9,778 nucleotides of DNA, taken from NCBI GenBank assembly GCA_902773165.1, contig CACYDO010000162.1, positions 1 through 9,778 on the forward strand, read 5' to 3'. Source of the stretch: an uncultured Ruminococcus sp. GTDB taxonomy: Bacteria; Bacillota; Clostridia; Oscillospirales; Acutalibacteraceae. Positions within the stretch are counted from its first letter, which is position 1; the number at the start of each line of letters is the position of its first letter. The translations under genes and the position numbers were made by a program. The notes under the pieces were generated by a model. The model was not told the DNA's origin. It was given only the letters and a program-made list of their open reading frames with translations, and ran no database searches. Shown here in pieces: positions 1 to 7,818 of the stretch.

Positions 1-1151
1 GAAAGAGCGTTCGGGTCAATCAGCGCATTTTTCTGCGCAAGCTCCGAAATGCTGAACGATAATCCGTATTGCATCGCAGCCTCTAAACTCTTTCCGCTCA
101 GCGCTCTCATTTCCTCTACGCCGTTGTAATTGCGCTCCGCGCTTGTAAAATCGGCAATGAAAATGCATTTCTCCAGAACACTCATACCTGCTCTGCCCGA
201 GGTGTGGTAGCGTATGGAATTGCAGATATCCTCGTCGTCAATACCGATCACATTTTTAACGAACGCCGCGCCCGACATCGCGTGCCACAGCTTCGGGCTG
301 GAACGGATAAGATCGTCCATAGGAACATCGTATTTCTCCATCATCGCAAACTGCACATCGTGCGGCGTTTCCTTCGTTATATCGTGCAGAAGTCCCGCAA
401 GCTTTGCCTTCTCCTCGTCTGCACCGTATTTTTTCGCAAGGCGGACAGCTTCCTCCGATACACCGCAGGAATGAATATAGCGCTTCTCGCCCATTCGCGC
501 CTTTAAAACCTTATGAAGACGAGGGTAATTTATCTGCGTTTTATTCATGTAGAGATAATTTGCGTAAATATATTTTTCAACGTCCTCACAAACGAGCTTA
601 GAAATACTCTTGTCATCGTAAACAGCGCGTCTGACCTGCGTAGATGAAGTGTCGCTCTTTTTCATATCCAGAACGACCGTTTTCGCGCCCATCGCCTTGT
701 ACTTCTCTTCCATCTCGCACAGAACGGTGACGTCGTCGTCATTTCGCGGCACGGTGCAGATAACGGCGCGATCGAATATCTCCTGCGGTTCGCGCCAATT
801 GAGCAGGGTCATGAACATATCCGCGCCCATAATGAGATAAATTTCACTGTCGGGGTACAATTCTTCAAGCTCTCGCAGTGTGTCAGCCGTATAAGATTTC
901 CCCTGCCTTTTTATCTCAATGTCGGACACCTCGGCTTTTTTCAGCCCCTTTGCCGCCAGACGGCACATTTCAAGCCTGTGCTCCGCTTCAATTATCTCGC
1001 TGCTGCTTTTGTGCGGCGGTGTTGCCGTAGGAATAAACAGAAGCTTGTCAAGCTTGAGCTTCTTTATAAACAGCGAAGCTATATTGATATGGGTATTGTG
1101 TATGGGGTTAAAGCTGCCGCCATACATAGCGATTTTTCGTTGTTTTTTCAT
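1..1151 (-). CDS. nadD: NadD-YqeK fusion: nicotinate-nucleotide adenylyltransferase plus HD-domain phosphohydrolase (C-terminus cut by window edge)
   Basis: The frame is open from ATG 1151 to the left edge without a stop: 383 codons are visible. Residues about 1-200 are a NadD nucleotidyltransferase, which joins nicotinate mononucleotide and ATP into deamido-NAD in cytoplasmic NAD synthesis. Visible marks are MYGGSFNPIHNTH at 9-21 (the HxGH-type nucleotide-binding motif, with Thr in place of Gly) and TSSTQVRRA at 168-176 (the ISSTxxR-like motif). Residues about 208-383 match the YqeK HD family, known as symmetrical Ap4A hydrolases. Candidate metal ligands are His227, His256-Asp257, His290, His316 and Asp334. 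Both domains are usually about 190-200 residues and are often separate adjacent genes, so only a few residues should be missing. The start is supported by AAGGGG at 1160-1165, 8 nt upstream. The gene lies 34 nt after yhbY, probably in the same operon. The domain calls are firm; joint function is inferred. Confidence 0.9.
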   Translation of the reverse strand, partial: MKKQRKIAMYGGSFNPIHNTHINIASLFIKKLKLDKLLFIPTATPPHKSSSEIIEAEHRLEMCRLAAKGLKKAEVSDIEIKRQGKSYTADTLRELEELYPDSEIYLIMGADMFMTLLNWREPQEIFDRAVICTVPRNDDDVTVLCEMEEKYKAMGAKTVVLDMKKSDTSSTQVRRAVYDDKSISKLVCEDVEKYIYANYLYMNKTQINYPRLHKVLKARMGEKRYIHSCGVSEEAVRLAKKYGADEEKAKLAGLLHDITKETPHDVQFAMMEKYDVPMDDLIRSSPKLWHAMSGAAFVKNVIGIDDEDICNSIRYHTSGRAGMSVLEKCIFIADFTSAERNYNGVEEMRALSGKSLEAAMQYGLSFSISELAQKNALIDPNAL

Positions 1152-1185
1152 TCTACCAGCCCCTTGCGATGATTTTTGGAGATTA

Positions 1186-1491
1186 TTATTTCTTCTTGTT
1201 CTTAGGCAGCTCGATCTTCGGCTCCTTTTCGTTCCTCTTGTACAGCACAAATTTAGACCCGATCACCTGTACGACATCGGCTTTTACCGCTCCGGCGATC
1301 ATATCGGCAGCTTCTCTCGGCGAAAGCTCGCACGATTCAAGAACTCTGCCCTTGATAAGCTCGCGCGCTTTAAGCGCGTCTGCCGCCTGTTTTTCGATTT
1401 GTTCACTCATGCCGCCCTTGCCGACCATGAGTATTGTGTCTATACCGTTTGCAAGTGAGCGCAGATACGCTCTTTGTTTACTTGTAAGCAT
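1186..1491 (-). CDS. yhbY: YhbY family CRM-domain RNA-binding protein (ribosome assembly)
   Basis: A 101-residue single CRM (CRS1-YhbY) domain protein, the usual length for the family (called YqeI in Bacillus). It starts MLTSKQRAYLRSLAN and carries the family's glycine-rich loop GKGG at 24-27. The segment ALKARELIKGRV at 39-50 and the tail KEPKIELPK also follow the family pattern. The extreme C-terminus is lysine-rich, which suits RNA binding. YhbY proteins associate with the large ribosomal subunit precursor. The start ATG is preceded by AGGAG at 1498-1502 with a 6-nt gap. It lies 27 nt after rdgB and 34 nt before nadD-yqeK, as expected for one operon. Identification rests on clear similarity over the full length; the exact role in this organism is inferred from the family. 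Confidence 0.93.
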   Translation of the reverse strand: MLTSKQRAYLRSLANGIDTILMVGKGGMSEQIEKQAADALKARELIKGRVLESCELSPREAADMIAGAVKADVVQVIGSKFVLYKRNEKEPKIELPKNKKK

Positions 1492-1518
1492 ATTTTTCTC
1501 CTATATAATTCAAATATC

Positions 1519-2112
1519 TTAAAGAATATCTCTCAAAGCAGCGTATAAGCTGCGCAGCGCTTTGCCGCGGTGACTTACAGCGTCCTTTTCGTCGGCTGAA
1601 AGCTCGCCGAAGCTGCGGCCGTCCTCTGCGAGAAAAACAGGGTCATAGCCAAAGCCTGCGTTGCCTTTAGGTTCATTTGCAATAATTCCGCTGCACGTTT
1701 CCTCGACCTCTACAATCGTCTTTTCGTCTATAATGCAGCAAATTGCGCAGTGGAATTGTGCTGTTCTGTCCTTTTCGGGAACGTTATCCATATTTTTAAG
1801 AAGCTTTGCGATTTTTTCTGCGTCTGTAGCATTTTCTCCTGCATATCTTGCGGAATAAACGCCCGGTTCTCCTCCGAGTGCGTCAACAGACAATCCCGAA
1901 TCGTCTGCGATCGAGGGCATACCTGTTTTTTCAAACGCAGCCTTCGCCTTGATTTTTGCATTTTCGGCGAAGGTCGTTCCCGTTTCCTCAACATCTCCAA
2001 GATCTGCGCCCTTGCTTTTAGCCGTTACAGCCGCAATGCCCAAAGGCGTTAATATACGTTCAAATTCCTTAACCTTGCCGGCGTTATTTGTAGCTATCAA
2101 AAACTCAGTCAT
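1519..2112 (-). CDS. rdgB: RdgB/HAM1 family non-canonical purine NTP pyrophosphatase (dITP/XTP diphosphatase)
   Basis: A 197-residue cytoplasmic enzyme that hydrolyses dITP, ITP and XTP to the monophosphate and pyrophosphate, keeping deaminated purines out of DNA and RNA. The full set of family motifs is present: TNNAGK at 8-13, FAENAKIKA at 48-56, the acidic pair in ADDSGL at 69-74 (Asp71 the likely catalytic base), GFGYDPVF at 153-160, and SHRGKAL at 180-186. A longer reading from 2142 exists, but ATG 2112 is preferred: it gives the canonical N-terminus (MTEFLIATNN) and has an AGGTGG ribosome site 6 nt upstream. The start overlaps the end of ftsY by 8 nt, so translation is probably coupled. 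Nothing is missing or broken. Confidence 0.96.
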   Translation of the reverse strand: MTEFLIATNNAGKVKEFERILTPLGIAAVTAKSKGADLGDVEETGTTFAENAKIKAKAAFEKTGMPSIADDSGLSVDALGGEPGVYSARYAGENATDAEKIAKLLKNMDNVPEKDRTAQFHCAICCIIDEKTIVEVEETCSGIIANEPKGNAGFGYDPVFLAEDGRSFGELSADEKDAVSHRGKALRSLYAALRDIL

Positions 2113-3025
2113 TTTTATCCACCTCAAAGAGAGCCTTCGCAAAATCCTCCGGAACGAACGGCTGGAGATCGTCGATCTGCTCGCCTACCCCGATGAATTT
2201 CACGGGAACGTCAAGCTCCTCTTTTATTGAGAGAACAATACCGCCCTTGGCAGTTCCGTCAAGCTTAGTGAGAACGATACCTGTGATCTCGGCAGCTTTT
2301 TTGAATTCGCGCGCCTGATTTACAGCGTTCTGACCTGTCGTTGCGTCGAGAACGAGAAGTACCTCTTTTGCAGCGTCGGGCAGCTCCCTGTCGATAATTC
2401 TGTTGATCTTAGCAAGCTCGTCCATAAGGTGCTTTTTGTTGTGCAGTCTTCCTGCGGTATCAACAAGAATAACGTCCGCCCTGCGAGCCTTGCCTGCCTG
2501 AATGGAATCAAAAACGACTGCCGCCGGGTCAGCGCCTTCCTTCTGCTTTACGATATCGCACTTGCTGCGCTGCGCCCAGATATCGAGCTGCTCAACAGCA
2601 GCTGCACGGAATGTATCTGCCGCGGAGAGAAGAACCTTTTTACCGTCTCTGCGCAGAGAATCGGCAAGCTTACCGATAGTTGTCGTTTTTCCGACGCCGT
2701 TTACGCCGATAACAAGAACTATCGACGGCTGCGTTGAGATATTAAGCTCCTGTCCGCCTTCAAGCATTTCGGCAACAGTCTGCTCCAAAAGGCGGTGAAC
2801 CTCCTTCGGATCGGTAACGCCCTCTTTTTTCACACGCTTTCTAAGCTCCTCGCAGATCTTCTCCGACGTAACAACGCCTACATCGCCCATAATAAGAAGC
2901 TCTTCAAGCTCTTCAAAAAGCTCCTCGTCGATCTTCGTAAACGATTTCAGCATAGAATCTATCTGTCCGACTACGCTGTCACGAGTTTTTTTAAGACCCT
3001 CTTTGATTTTTGCAAATAAGCCCAT
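2105..3025 (-). CDS. ftsY: FtsY, signal recognition particle receptor GTPase
   Basis: A 306-residue SRP-family GTPase that docks SRP-ribosome complexes at the membrane for co-translational insertion of membrane proteins. The N-domain helical bundle covers about 1-95. The G domain follows, with the P-loop GVNGVGKT at 107-114, DTFRAAAVEQL at 137-147, DTAGR at 189-193, TKLDGTAKGG at 253-262 and the closing GVGEQIDDLQPF at 279-290. The long acidic A-domain of E. coli FtsY is absent, as is normal in Firmicutes; the short basic N-terminus (MGLFAKIKEGLKK) is the probable lipid-contact helix. The start is backed by AGGGGG at 3033-3038, 7 nt upstream. It is separated from smc by 175 bp, so it may have its own promoter, and it overlaps rdgB by 8 nt. 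All GTPase motifs are intact. Confidence 0.97.
   Translation of the reverse strand: MGLFAKIKEGLKKTRDSVVGQIDSMLKSFTKIDEELFEELEELLIMGDVGVVTSEKICEELRKRVKKEGVTDPKEVHRLLEQTVAEMLEGGQELNISTQPSIVLVIGVNGVGKTTTIGKLADSLRRDGKKVLLSAADTFRAAAVEQLDIWAQRSKCDIVKQKEGADPAAVVFDSIQAGKARRADVILVDTAGRLHNKKHLMDELAKINRIIDRELPDAAKEVLLVLDATTGQNAVNQAREFKKAAEITGIVLTKLDGTAKGGIVLSIKEELDVPVKFIGVGEQIDDLQPFVPEDFAKALFEVDKND
2119..2124 (-). promoter_or_regulatory. Ribosome binding site of rdgB inside the ftsY 3' end
   Basis: AGGTGG lies 6 nt upstream of ATG 2112 and sits within the last codons of ftsY. It decides the rdgB start in favour of 2112 over the upstream in-frame codon at 2142, and it suggests translational coupling with ftsY. 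Confidence 0.7.
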
Positions 3026-3140
3026 TTTGTTTCCCCCTTTTGGTTTATTATTTTTATCGTGATTGAATTTTATGGTAGTTTTTGAAGATAACAGTCACCA
3101 ACTAAAATACCTAAACAGAACACATCATAAAGTTTTTTGT
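3026..3140 (-). other. AT-rich leader region upstream of ftsY
   Basis: This non-coding stretch holds the ftsY ribosome site (AGGGGG, 3033-3038) and AT-rich DNA. A TTGACA hexamer on the minus strand (3138-3143) lies inside the adjacent hairpin element, but I see no good TATAAT-like partner at the normal spacing. A TAAAAT hexamer exists further down with no clear -35 partner. A separate ftsY promoter is therefore possible but not shown by the sequence. Confidence 0.35.
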
Positions 3141-3197
3141 CAAACTTTTTTTCAAAAAAGTTTGCCGCCGGAGGCATATTTGGGGCGCCTGCCCGGC
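3141..3197 (-). terminator. Two-hairpin intergenic element after smc; possible weak terminator or dispersed repeat
   Basis: On the minus strand, 4 nt after the smc TAG, a GC-rich stem forms between 3187-3197 (GCCGG then AGGC, with a 2-nt bulge) and 3167-3175 (GCCT then CCGGC). It is followed by GGCAAAC and a run of six T (3154-3159). That T run is also the arm of a second, AT-only inverted repeat, 3141-3151 with 3154-3164 (CAAACTTTTTT and its complement). A GC stem followed by a T run could slow or end transcription, but the 7-nt gap before the T run makes this a poor canonical terminator. The layout also resembles a dispersed intergenic repeat; only a genome-wide search can tell. Confidence 0.45.
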
Positions 3198-3200
3198 CGA

Positions 3201-6200
3201 CTACTTTAATCGCGTAAATCCCTGTGCAACTTCGCTCGAATGAAGCTCCAGAAGCTTTGACACACCCTCGTCCTGCATGGTAACGCCGTAAAGAACGTCT
3301 GCTTCTTCCATCGTTCCTCTTCGGTGTGTGATAAGAATAAACTGGGTGCGGTCATTGATAGTTCTCATATACTGCGCAAATCGGTCAACATTCACTTCAT
3401 CAAGCGCCGCTTCTATCTCGTCCATCACGCAGAACGGCGCAGGACTTACCTTCATTATCGCAAAATACAGCGCTATCGCTACCAATGCACGTTCGCCGCC
3501 GGAGAGCGATTCGAGATGTGCTACGATCTTTCCCGGCGGATGACAGTTAATGTCAATGCCGCTGCCGAGAATATCCTCCTCGTTCGTAAGAGCAAGTGAA
3601 GCGCTGCCGCCGCCGAAAAGCTGCTTGAACGTCTCGCCGAAATTCTTGTTTATCTGAGCGAAGCGCTCTACAAATATCTCCTTCATCTGTTTTGTCAGAT
3701 CGGTGATAAGCGAGGTTATCTCCTTTTTAGAGCGTTCAACATCTCCTACCTGTGCTTTTAAAAACTCGTATCTTTCCGATACCTCTTTGTATTCGTCTAT
3801 CGCGGCAACGTTAACGCTGCCGAGCGCCTTTATCTTCGATTTAAGAACGGAAAGCCTCTTTTGCGCAGCGGTCATGCTCTCGATCACCGCTGCCGCCTGA
3901 CGCGCTGTTTTCGGAGTAAGCTCGTACTCGTCCCAAAGCTTTCTGATTATATCGTCATACTGCTTTTTGAGATTTTCTCTGCGTTCCTCCAGTCGTGAAA
4001 GCTCTCTGCCGATAGTTTCCTTCTCATCGGATTTCTCGCGTTCCAAACGTCTAAGCTCCGAGCTGCGCTTTTCAAGCTTGGCGCGTTTTGCGCTGAGGGC
4101 GGTTATTTTCTCATTATTTTCAGCTGTAAGTCTGCGCTTTGCGGATTCCTCCGAATTAAGTCTGATTATTAATTTTTCAAGCTCTGCCTTTTTTCTTTTT
4201 TCCTCTGCCGCAGCTTCTGATATAGCGGCACGCTTGCGCTCGTGGCTGCTGCCCGTTTTAAGAGCCGCTTCTATCTCGGCTTCAAGCGCTTCGATATCCT
4301 TCGTAAGAGAAAGGGCGTTGAGCTTTATCTCCTGGAGCTGCCTTGTAAGAGCTTCGCGCTTTTCGGTCTGACGGGCTATTTCATCTGAAACACCGTCCGC
4401 GTCCGTCTGCGCACGGGCAATATCGCTTTCAAGCTGCCACACACGCTTTTCAGCTTCACGGCTGCTTTTTTCTATTTCCTCTTTACGATTTGCAAGCTCC
4501 GTTTTTATCTGAGTTTGTTCTCTGAGTGATTCGCTCAGAAATCTTATCTGATCCTCGCATAAACGGCAGGCTGATCCTGCACGAAGCTTATCATCGTTAT
4601 AACGTGCAAGCTCGGCTTGCATTTGCGCGAGATCGGCTTCTGATTTTCCACATTCAGCCTGCGCAGATGTGAATAACTTTTTATTTTCCTCCAGCCGCTG
4701 CTGGATATCAGCTATTTTTTTATTATATTTTTCAAGCTCGCTGACGCGGCTGAGAAGACCTGTTTTTCTTCCCAAAGAACCGCCCGTCAAAGAACCTCCT
4801 GCGTTTACGACCTGACCGTCCAATGTAACTATTCTGAAACGATAGCTGTACCGTCTTGCTATCTTAACAGCACAGTCCAGATCTTCGGCAACGCAAATTC
4901 TGCCTAAGAGCGAACGGAGAATTCCCGAATACTGCTCCTCGCATTCGCAAAGCCTGCTTGCAATGCCGATAAAGCCGTCGTTCGTTTCCAGACCGCTCTC
5001 ATCAAGCTCTCTTCCGCGTATCGTAGACATCGGCAGAAATGTTGCGCGTCCTGCGTCGGTTCTTTTAAGAAACGCGATCGCTCTTTTCGCGTCCTCCTCG
5101 GTAGAAGTGACGATATTCTGCATTGCAGCGCCGAGCGCCGTTTCAATTGCAACGGCATATTCCGAGGGAACACGGATAACACGGGAAACAGGCCCATGAA
5201 TTCCCTTTAACGCGCCGCTCCTCGACTCCTTTACAACGAGCTTTACGCTCTGATTGAAGCCCTCGAGATTTCGCTCCATATTTTCCAGGAACTTCTTGTG
5301 GCGCATAGCCTCGTTGATATCAAGAGTAAGCTTATCGCCGTCCGCTTTTATTCTATCTAGCTTTTGGCGGCTGTTTTTAAGAATAAGCTCACAGCCGCTT
5401 ACGGCGTTGGCAGTCTGCTCTGTATTTTTTTCGGACTCCGATAGCTCGGCCGAAAATTCTTTGAGATCGGATTTTTGTTTCTCAAGCTGTGCCGTTTTAG
5501 TGCTTATTGCTTCTAACGCTGCACTGATCCTGATATCAAGATCATCGATTGCCGCTTTCCCCGAAGTAATGGCGGCGCGCTCATTTGCAAGCCTGACGTT
5601 AAGTGCGGCAAGACCGGAGTGATACTTGCTCAGAAGCTCACTGCTCTTGTCATCGTCCTTCATCAAGGCAGACAGCTCCAGAGTTTTTTCGTTAAACGCC
5701 GCATTTTCTGCTTCGCGCTTTTTCTTTAGCTCTTCGAGCTTTCTGCTCTTTTCCTCAGCCTCTTTTTTTATACTGTCGCTTTCATTATCGAGATCTTTAA
5801 GCTCGTTCTCCAAACGCTGTGCAGCTTCGAGAGAATGCTTGATATTGTTCTCCTCGACCGATATTTTTGCGCGGATATCGGATATCTCTTTTTCGATATC
5901 GCTGTTTATCCTGCGTATCTCGTCCATTTTTGCGGAGAATTCGCCCGTACCGGCGTAAATACTCTCCGTTTCCTTTTCGATATCGGCAAGAGCCTTTACG
6001 GCGGCTTCGTGCTGCGAACGAGCAACGGTGATCTTATCCTCCTGTTCGCGCAGAAGAGTGCCGGAACGGTCTATCGTTTCAAGCCAGAGGGCGATCTCCA
6101 GACCTTCCTTTTCCTTAGCAAATTCCAGATAAGCCTTTGCTTTTTCCGCCTGCTTGCCCAGGGGGCCTACGCGTTCCTCCAATTCGGAAAGAATATCGCG

Positions 6201-6773
6201 CAGACGAAGAAGATTTTCCTCTGTCTGAGCAAGCTTGCGTTCGGCCTCCGTTTTTCGGTAGCGATAGCGCGATATACCGGAAGCCTCCTCGAAGATCTCG
6301 CGTCTGTCCTCGCTTTTTGAAGCAACGATACTGTCTATCTTACCCTGACTTATCATGGAATAACCATCTCTTCCAAGACCGGTATCCATAAATAATTCAT
6401 GTATATCTTTAAGTCTTACGCTTGCCTTGTTTATTAAGTAATCGCTGTCACCGGAGCGATAATAGCGGCGCGTAACAGCCACGCTGTCACCGTCAAACGC
6501 AAGAGTTCTGTCCTTGTTGTCTATGGTGAGCGTCACCTCGGCGTAACCGACCTTTTTTCGCTGATCGGTGCCGTTAAAAACGACGTCCTCCATTTTTGAG
6601 CAGCGAAGCGCCTTTGCAGACTGTTCGCCCAATACCCAGCGAATTGCGTCGCTGATATTGCTTTTCCCCGAACCGTTTGGTCCTACGACCGCAGTGATAC
6701 CTTTGTCAAAGGTCAGCTTAGTTTTATCGGGGAAGGTTTTGAAGCCCTGTATTTCAAGTGATCTCAGCAGCAT
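3201..6773 (-). CDS. smc: SMC, chromosome segregation/condensation ATPase
   Basis: A complete 1190-residue SMC protein, the usual bacterial length, which works with ScpA and ScpB to organise and segregate the chromosome (neither partner is in this window). The N-terminal head carries Walker A GPNGSGKSN at 31-39 and the Q-loop region ISQGKI at 141-146. Long charged heptad-like coiled coil spans about 170-510 and 675-1020. The hinge lies at about 520-670, with the glycine-rich NAGGSLTGGS at its end (657-666). The C-terminal head has the ABC signature LSGGERAL at 1090-1097, Walker B FCVMDEI at 1114-1120 (Asp1118, Glu1119) and the D-loop after it. The ATG at 6773 gives the standard MLLRSLEIQGFKTF start; a GGAAG-type ribosome site lies somewhat far upstream. 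It begins 34 nt after the radical SAM gene. No broken motif was seen. Confidence 0.98.
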   Translation of the reverse strand: MLLRSLEIQGFKTFPDKTKLTFDKGITAVVGPNGSGKSNISDAIRWVLGEQSAKALRCSKMEDVVFNGTDQRKKVGYAEVTLTIDNKDRTLAFDGDSVAVTRRYYRSGDSDYLINKASVRLKDIHELFMDTGLGRDGYSMISQGKIDSIVASKSEDRREIFEEASGISRYRYRKTEAERKLAQTEENLLRLRDILSELEERVGPLGKQAEKAKAYLEFAKEKEGLEIALWLETIDRSGTLLREQEDKITVARSQHEAAVKALADIEKETESIYAGTGEFSAKMDEIRRINSDIEKEISDIRAKISVEENNIKHSLEAAQRLENELKDLDNESDSIKKEAEEKSRKLEELKKKREAENAAFNEKTLELSALMKDDDKSSELLSKYHSGLAALNVRLANERAAITSGKAAIDDLDIRISAALEAISTKTAQLEKQKSDLKEFSAELSESEKNTEQTANAVSGCELILKNSRQKLDRIKADGDKLTLDINEAMRHKKFLENMERNLEGFNQSVKLVVKESRSGALKGIHGPVSRVIRVPSEYAVAIETALGAAMQNIVTSTEEDAKRAIAFLKRTDAGRATFLPMSTIRGRELDESGLETNDGFIGIASRLCECEEQYSGILRSLLGRICVAEDLDCAVKIARRYSYRFRIVTLDGQVVNAGGSLTGGSLGRKTGLLSRVSELEKYNKKIADIQQRLEENKKLFTSAQAECGKSEADLAQMQAELARYNDDKLRAGSACRLCEDQIRFLSESLREQTQIKTELANRKEEIEKSSREAEKRVWQLESDIARAQTDADGVSDEIARQTEKREALTRQLQEIKLNALSLTKDIEALEAEIEAALKTGSSHERKRAAISEAAAEEKRKKAELEKLIIRLNSEESAKRRLTAENNEKITALSAKRAKLEKRSSELRRLEREKSDEKETIGRELSRLEERRENLKKQYDDIIRKLWDEYELTPKTARQAAAVIESMTAAQKRLSVLKSKIKALGSVNVAAIDEYKEVSERYEFLKAQVGDVERSKKEITSLITDLTKQMKEIFVERFAQINKNFGETFKQLFGGGSASLALTNEEDILGSGIDINCHPPGKIVAHLESLSGGERALVAIALYFAIMKVSPAPFCVMDEIEAALDEVNVDRFAQYMRTINDRTQFILITHRRGTMEEADVLYGVTMQDEGVSKLLELHSSEVAQGFTRLK

Positions 6774-6807
6774 TCTTACTTTTCTTCCTTACTTCATTGT
6801 TGTTTCA

Positions 6808-7818
6808 TTATATAACGCCTGCGATCTCAACTCGCATATCAAGCGGCTTTACATCAGAGTCGGCAAATACTTTTACACTAATGCCGCGCTCACTTATCTT
6901 CTCAATATTCGATCTGCGCTGACCTACAAATTTCGAAACACACGACGGTGAAACGTACACATTCACGCGATCTCCGTTATTTATCGGAATTTCGCCGCAT
7001 ATTTCGAAAAATCTCTCCAGCATAAGCTTGCTTTCGCACAGCTCGCGAAATGCCGGGTGATAATTGTCAAATACCATTTCACGCACAAGATCATCGCTGT
7101 AATGAAGTCCCAATCGGATAACCTCTATGTTATTCTCCGAAAACATTTTCAGAAGCAGAGCACACAGATCAACCGATTCCGACAGCCTTGCAGGGTGATA
7201 TTCGCCTTTTTCATACAGCTCTCCGAGAAGCGTTCCCTTTATCGTTACAGTCGGATAGATCCTGACTGTATCGGGGGCAAGCGCGATCATTTTTCTTGCC
7301 GTTTCAATATCCTTCCGGGGCGTACTTTTATACAGTCCCGTCATCATTTGCAGACCGAGAGAAAACCCGGATCTCTTTATCAGCCAGGCAGCATTTTCAA
7401 TGTCACCGGCAGTATGACCACGCAGATTTGCTTTTAAAACGTCCTCACACATACTCTGAGCGCCCAGCTCTATCGCCGTAACGCCGTAGCTTTTCAGGAT
7501 ATTCAGTATCTCCTCGCTGATCGCGTCGGGGCGAGTTGATATCCGTATTCCGCTTACAGAGCCGTTTTCAACGTAAACGTATGCCGCTTTCAGAAGCGAG
7601 ATCATCAGCTCTCGGTCAATTGCAGTAAAGCTTCCGCCGAAAAAAGCGATCTCATATTCATACTTCCGCTTTGAAGCCAGCGCCGTTTTCACGGCTTCAT
7701 GAACATCGTTTTCAGTCGGCTGACGTTTCTGCCCCGTTATGCTGCGCTGATCGCAGAACGAGCACTGATGCGGACAGCCGTTATGCGGAACGAATATGGA
7801 GATATTTCCGTGCTTCAA
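6808..7818 (-). CDS. Radical SAM protein, Elp3-like (COG1243-type), without acetyltransferase domain
   Basis: A 336-residue radical SAM protein. The 4Fe-4S cluster motif is CxxxCxxC at Cys15, Cys19 and Cys22 (GCPHQCSFC), followed by the SAM-binding FFGGSFTA and strands such as RISTRPDAI and IELGAQSM. This arrangement matches the bacterial Elp3-like proteins commonly encoded between rnc and smc in Clostridia. True Elp3 adds a C-terminal GNAT acetyltransferase domain for tRNA wobble-uridine modification; this protein is too short to hold one, and its real substrate is unknown to me. A tRNA or rRNA role is only a guess from the family and the RNase III neighbour. The start is TTG 7818, overlapping the rnc stop in a TTGA junction, which suggests translational coupling. 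The upstream SD is weak, and no better in-frame start exists near the cluster motif. Confidence 0.85.
   Translation of the reverse strand: MKHGNISIFVPHNGCPHQCSFCDQRSITGQKRQPTENDVHEAVKTALASKRKYEYEIAFFGGSFTAIDRELMISLLKAAYVYVENGSVSGIRISTRPDAISEEILNILKSYGVTAIELGAQSMCEDVLKANLRGHTAGDIENAAWLIKRSGFSLGLQMMTGLYKSTPRKDIETARKMIALAPDTVRIYPTVTIKGTLLGELYEKGEYHPARLSESVDLCALLLKMFSENNIEVIRLGLHYSDDLVREMVFDNYHPAFRELCESKLMLERFFEICGEIPINNGDRVNVYVSPSCVSKFVGQRRSNIEKISERGISVKVFADSDVKPLDMRVEIAGVI

Noticed and set aside
919..1458. 179-codon plus-strand open frame
   Set aside because: It lies antisense across nadD and yhbY, has no ribosome site of note, and its translation shows no family motif. It is a shadow of the real genes.
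2113..2142. rdgB start at 2142
   Set aside because: It adds ten residues not seen in the family and ignores the AGGTGG site placed for ATG 2112.
3138..3143. TTGACA as the -35 box of an ftsY promoter
   Set aside because: The expected -10 position reads TTCTGT, a poor match, and the hexamer is part of the inverted repeat.
3967..4371. Plus-strand open frames opposite smc (also 5254-5622, 5626-5958 and 5835-6320)
   Set aside because: Serine/phenylalanine/leucine-rich translations are typical of the complement of charged coiled-coil codons. No independent coding signal was seen.
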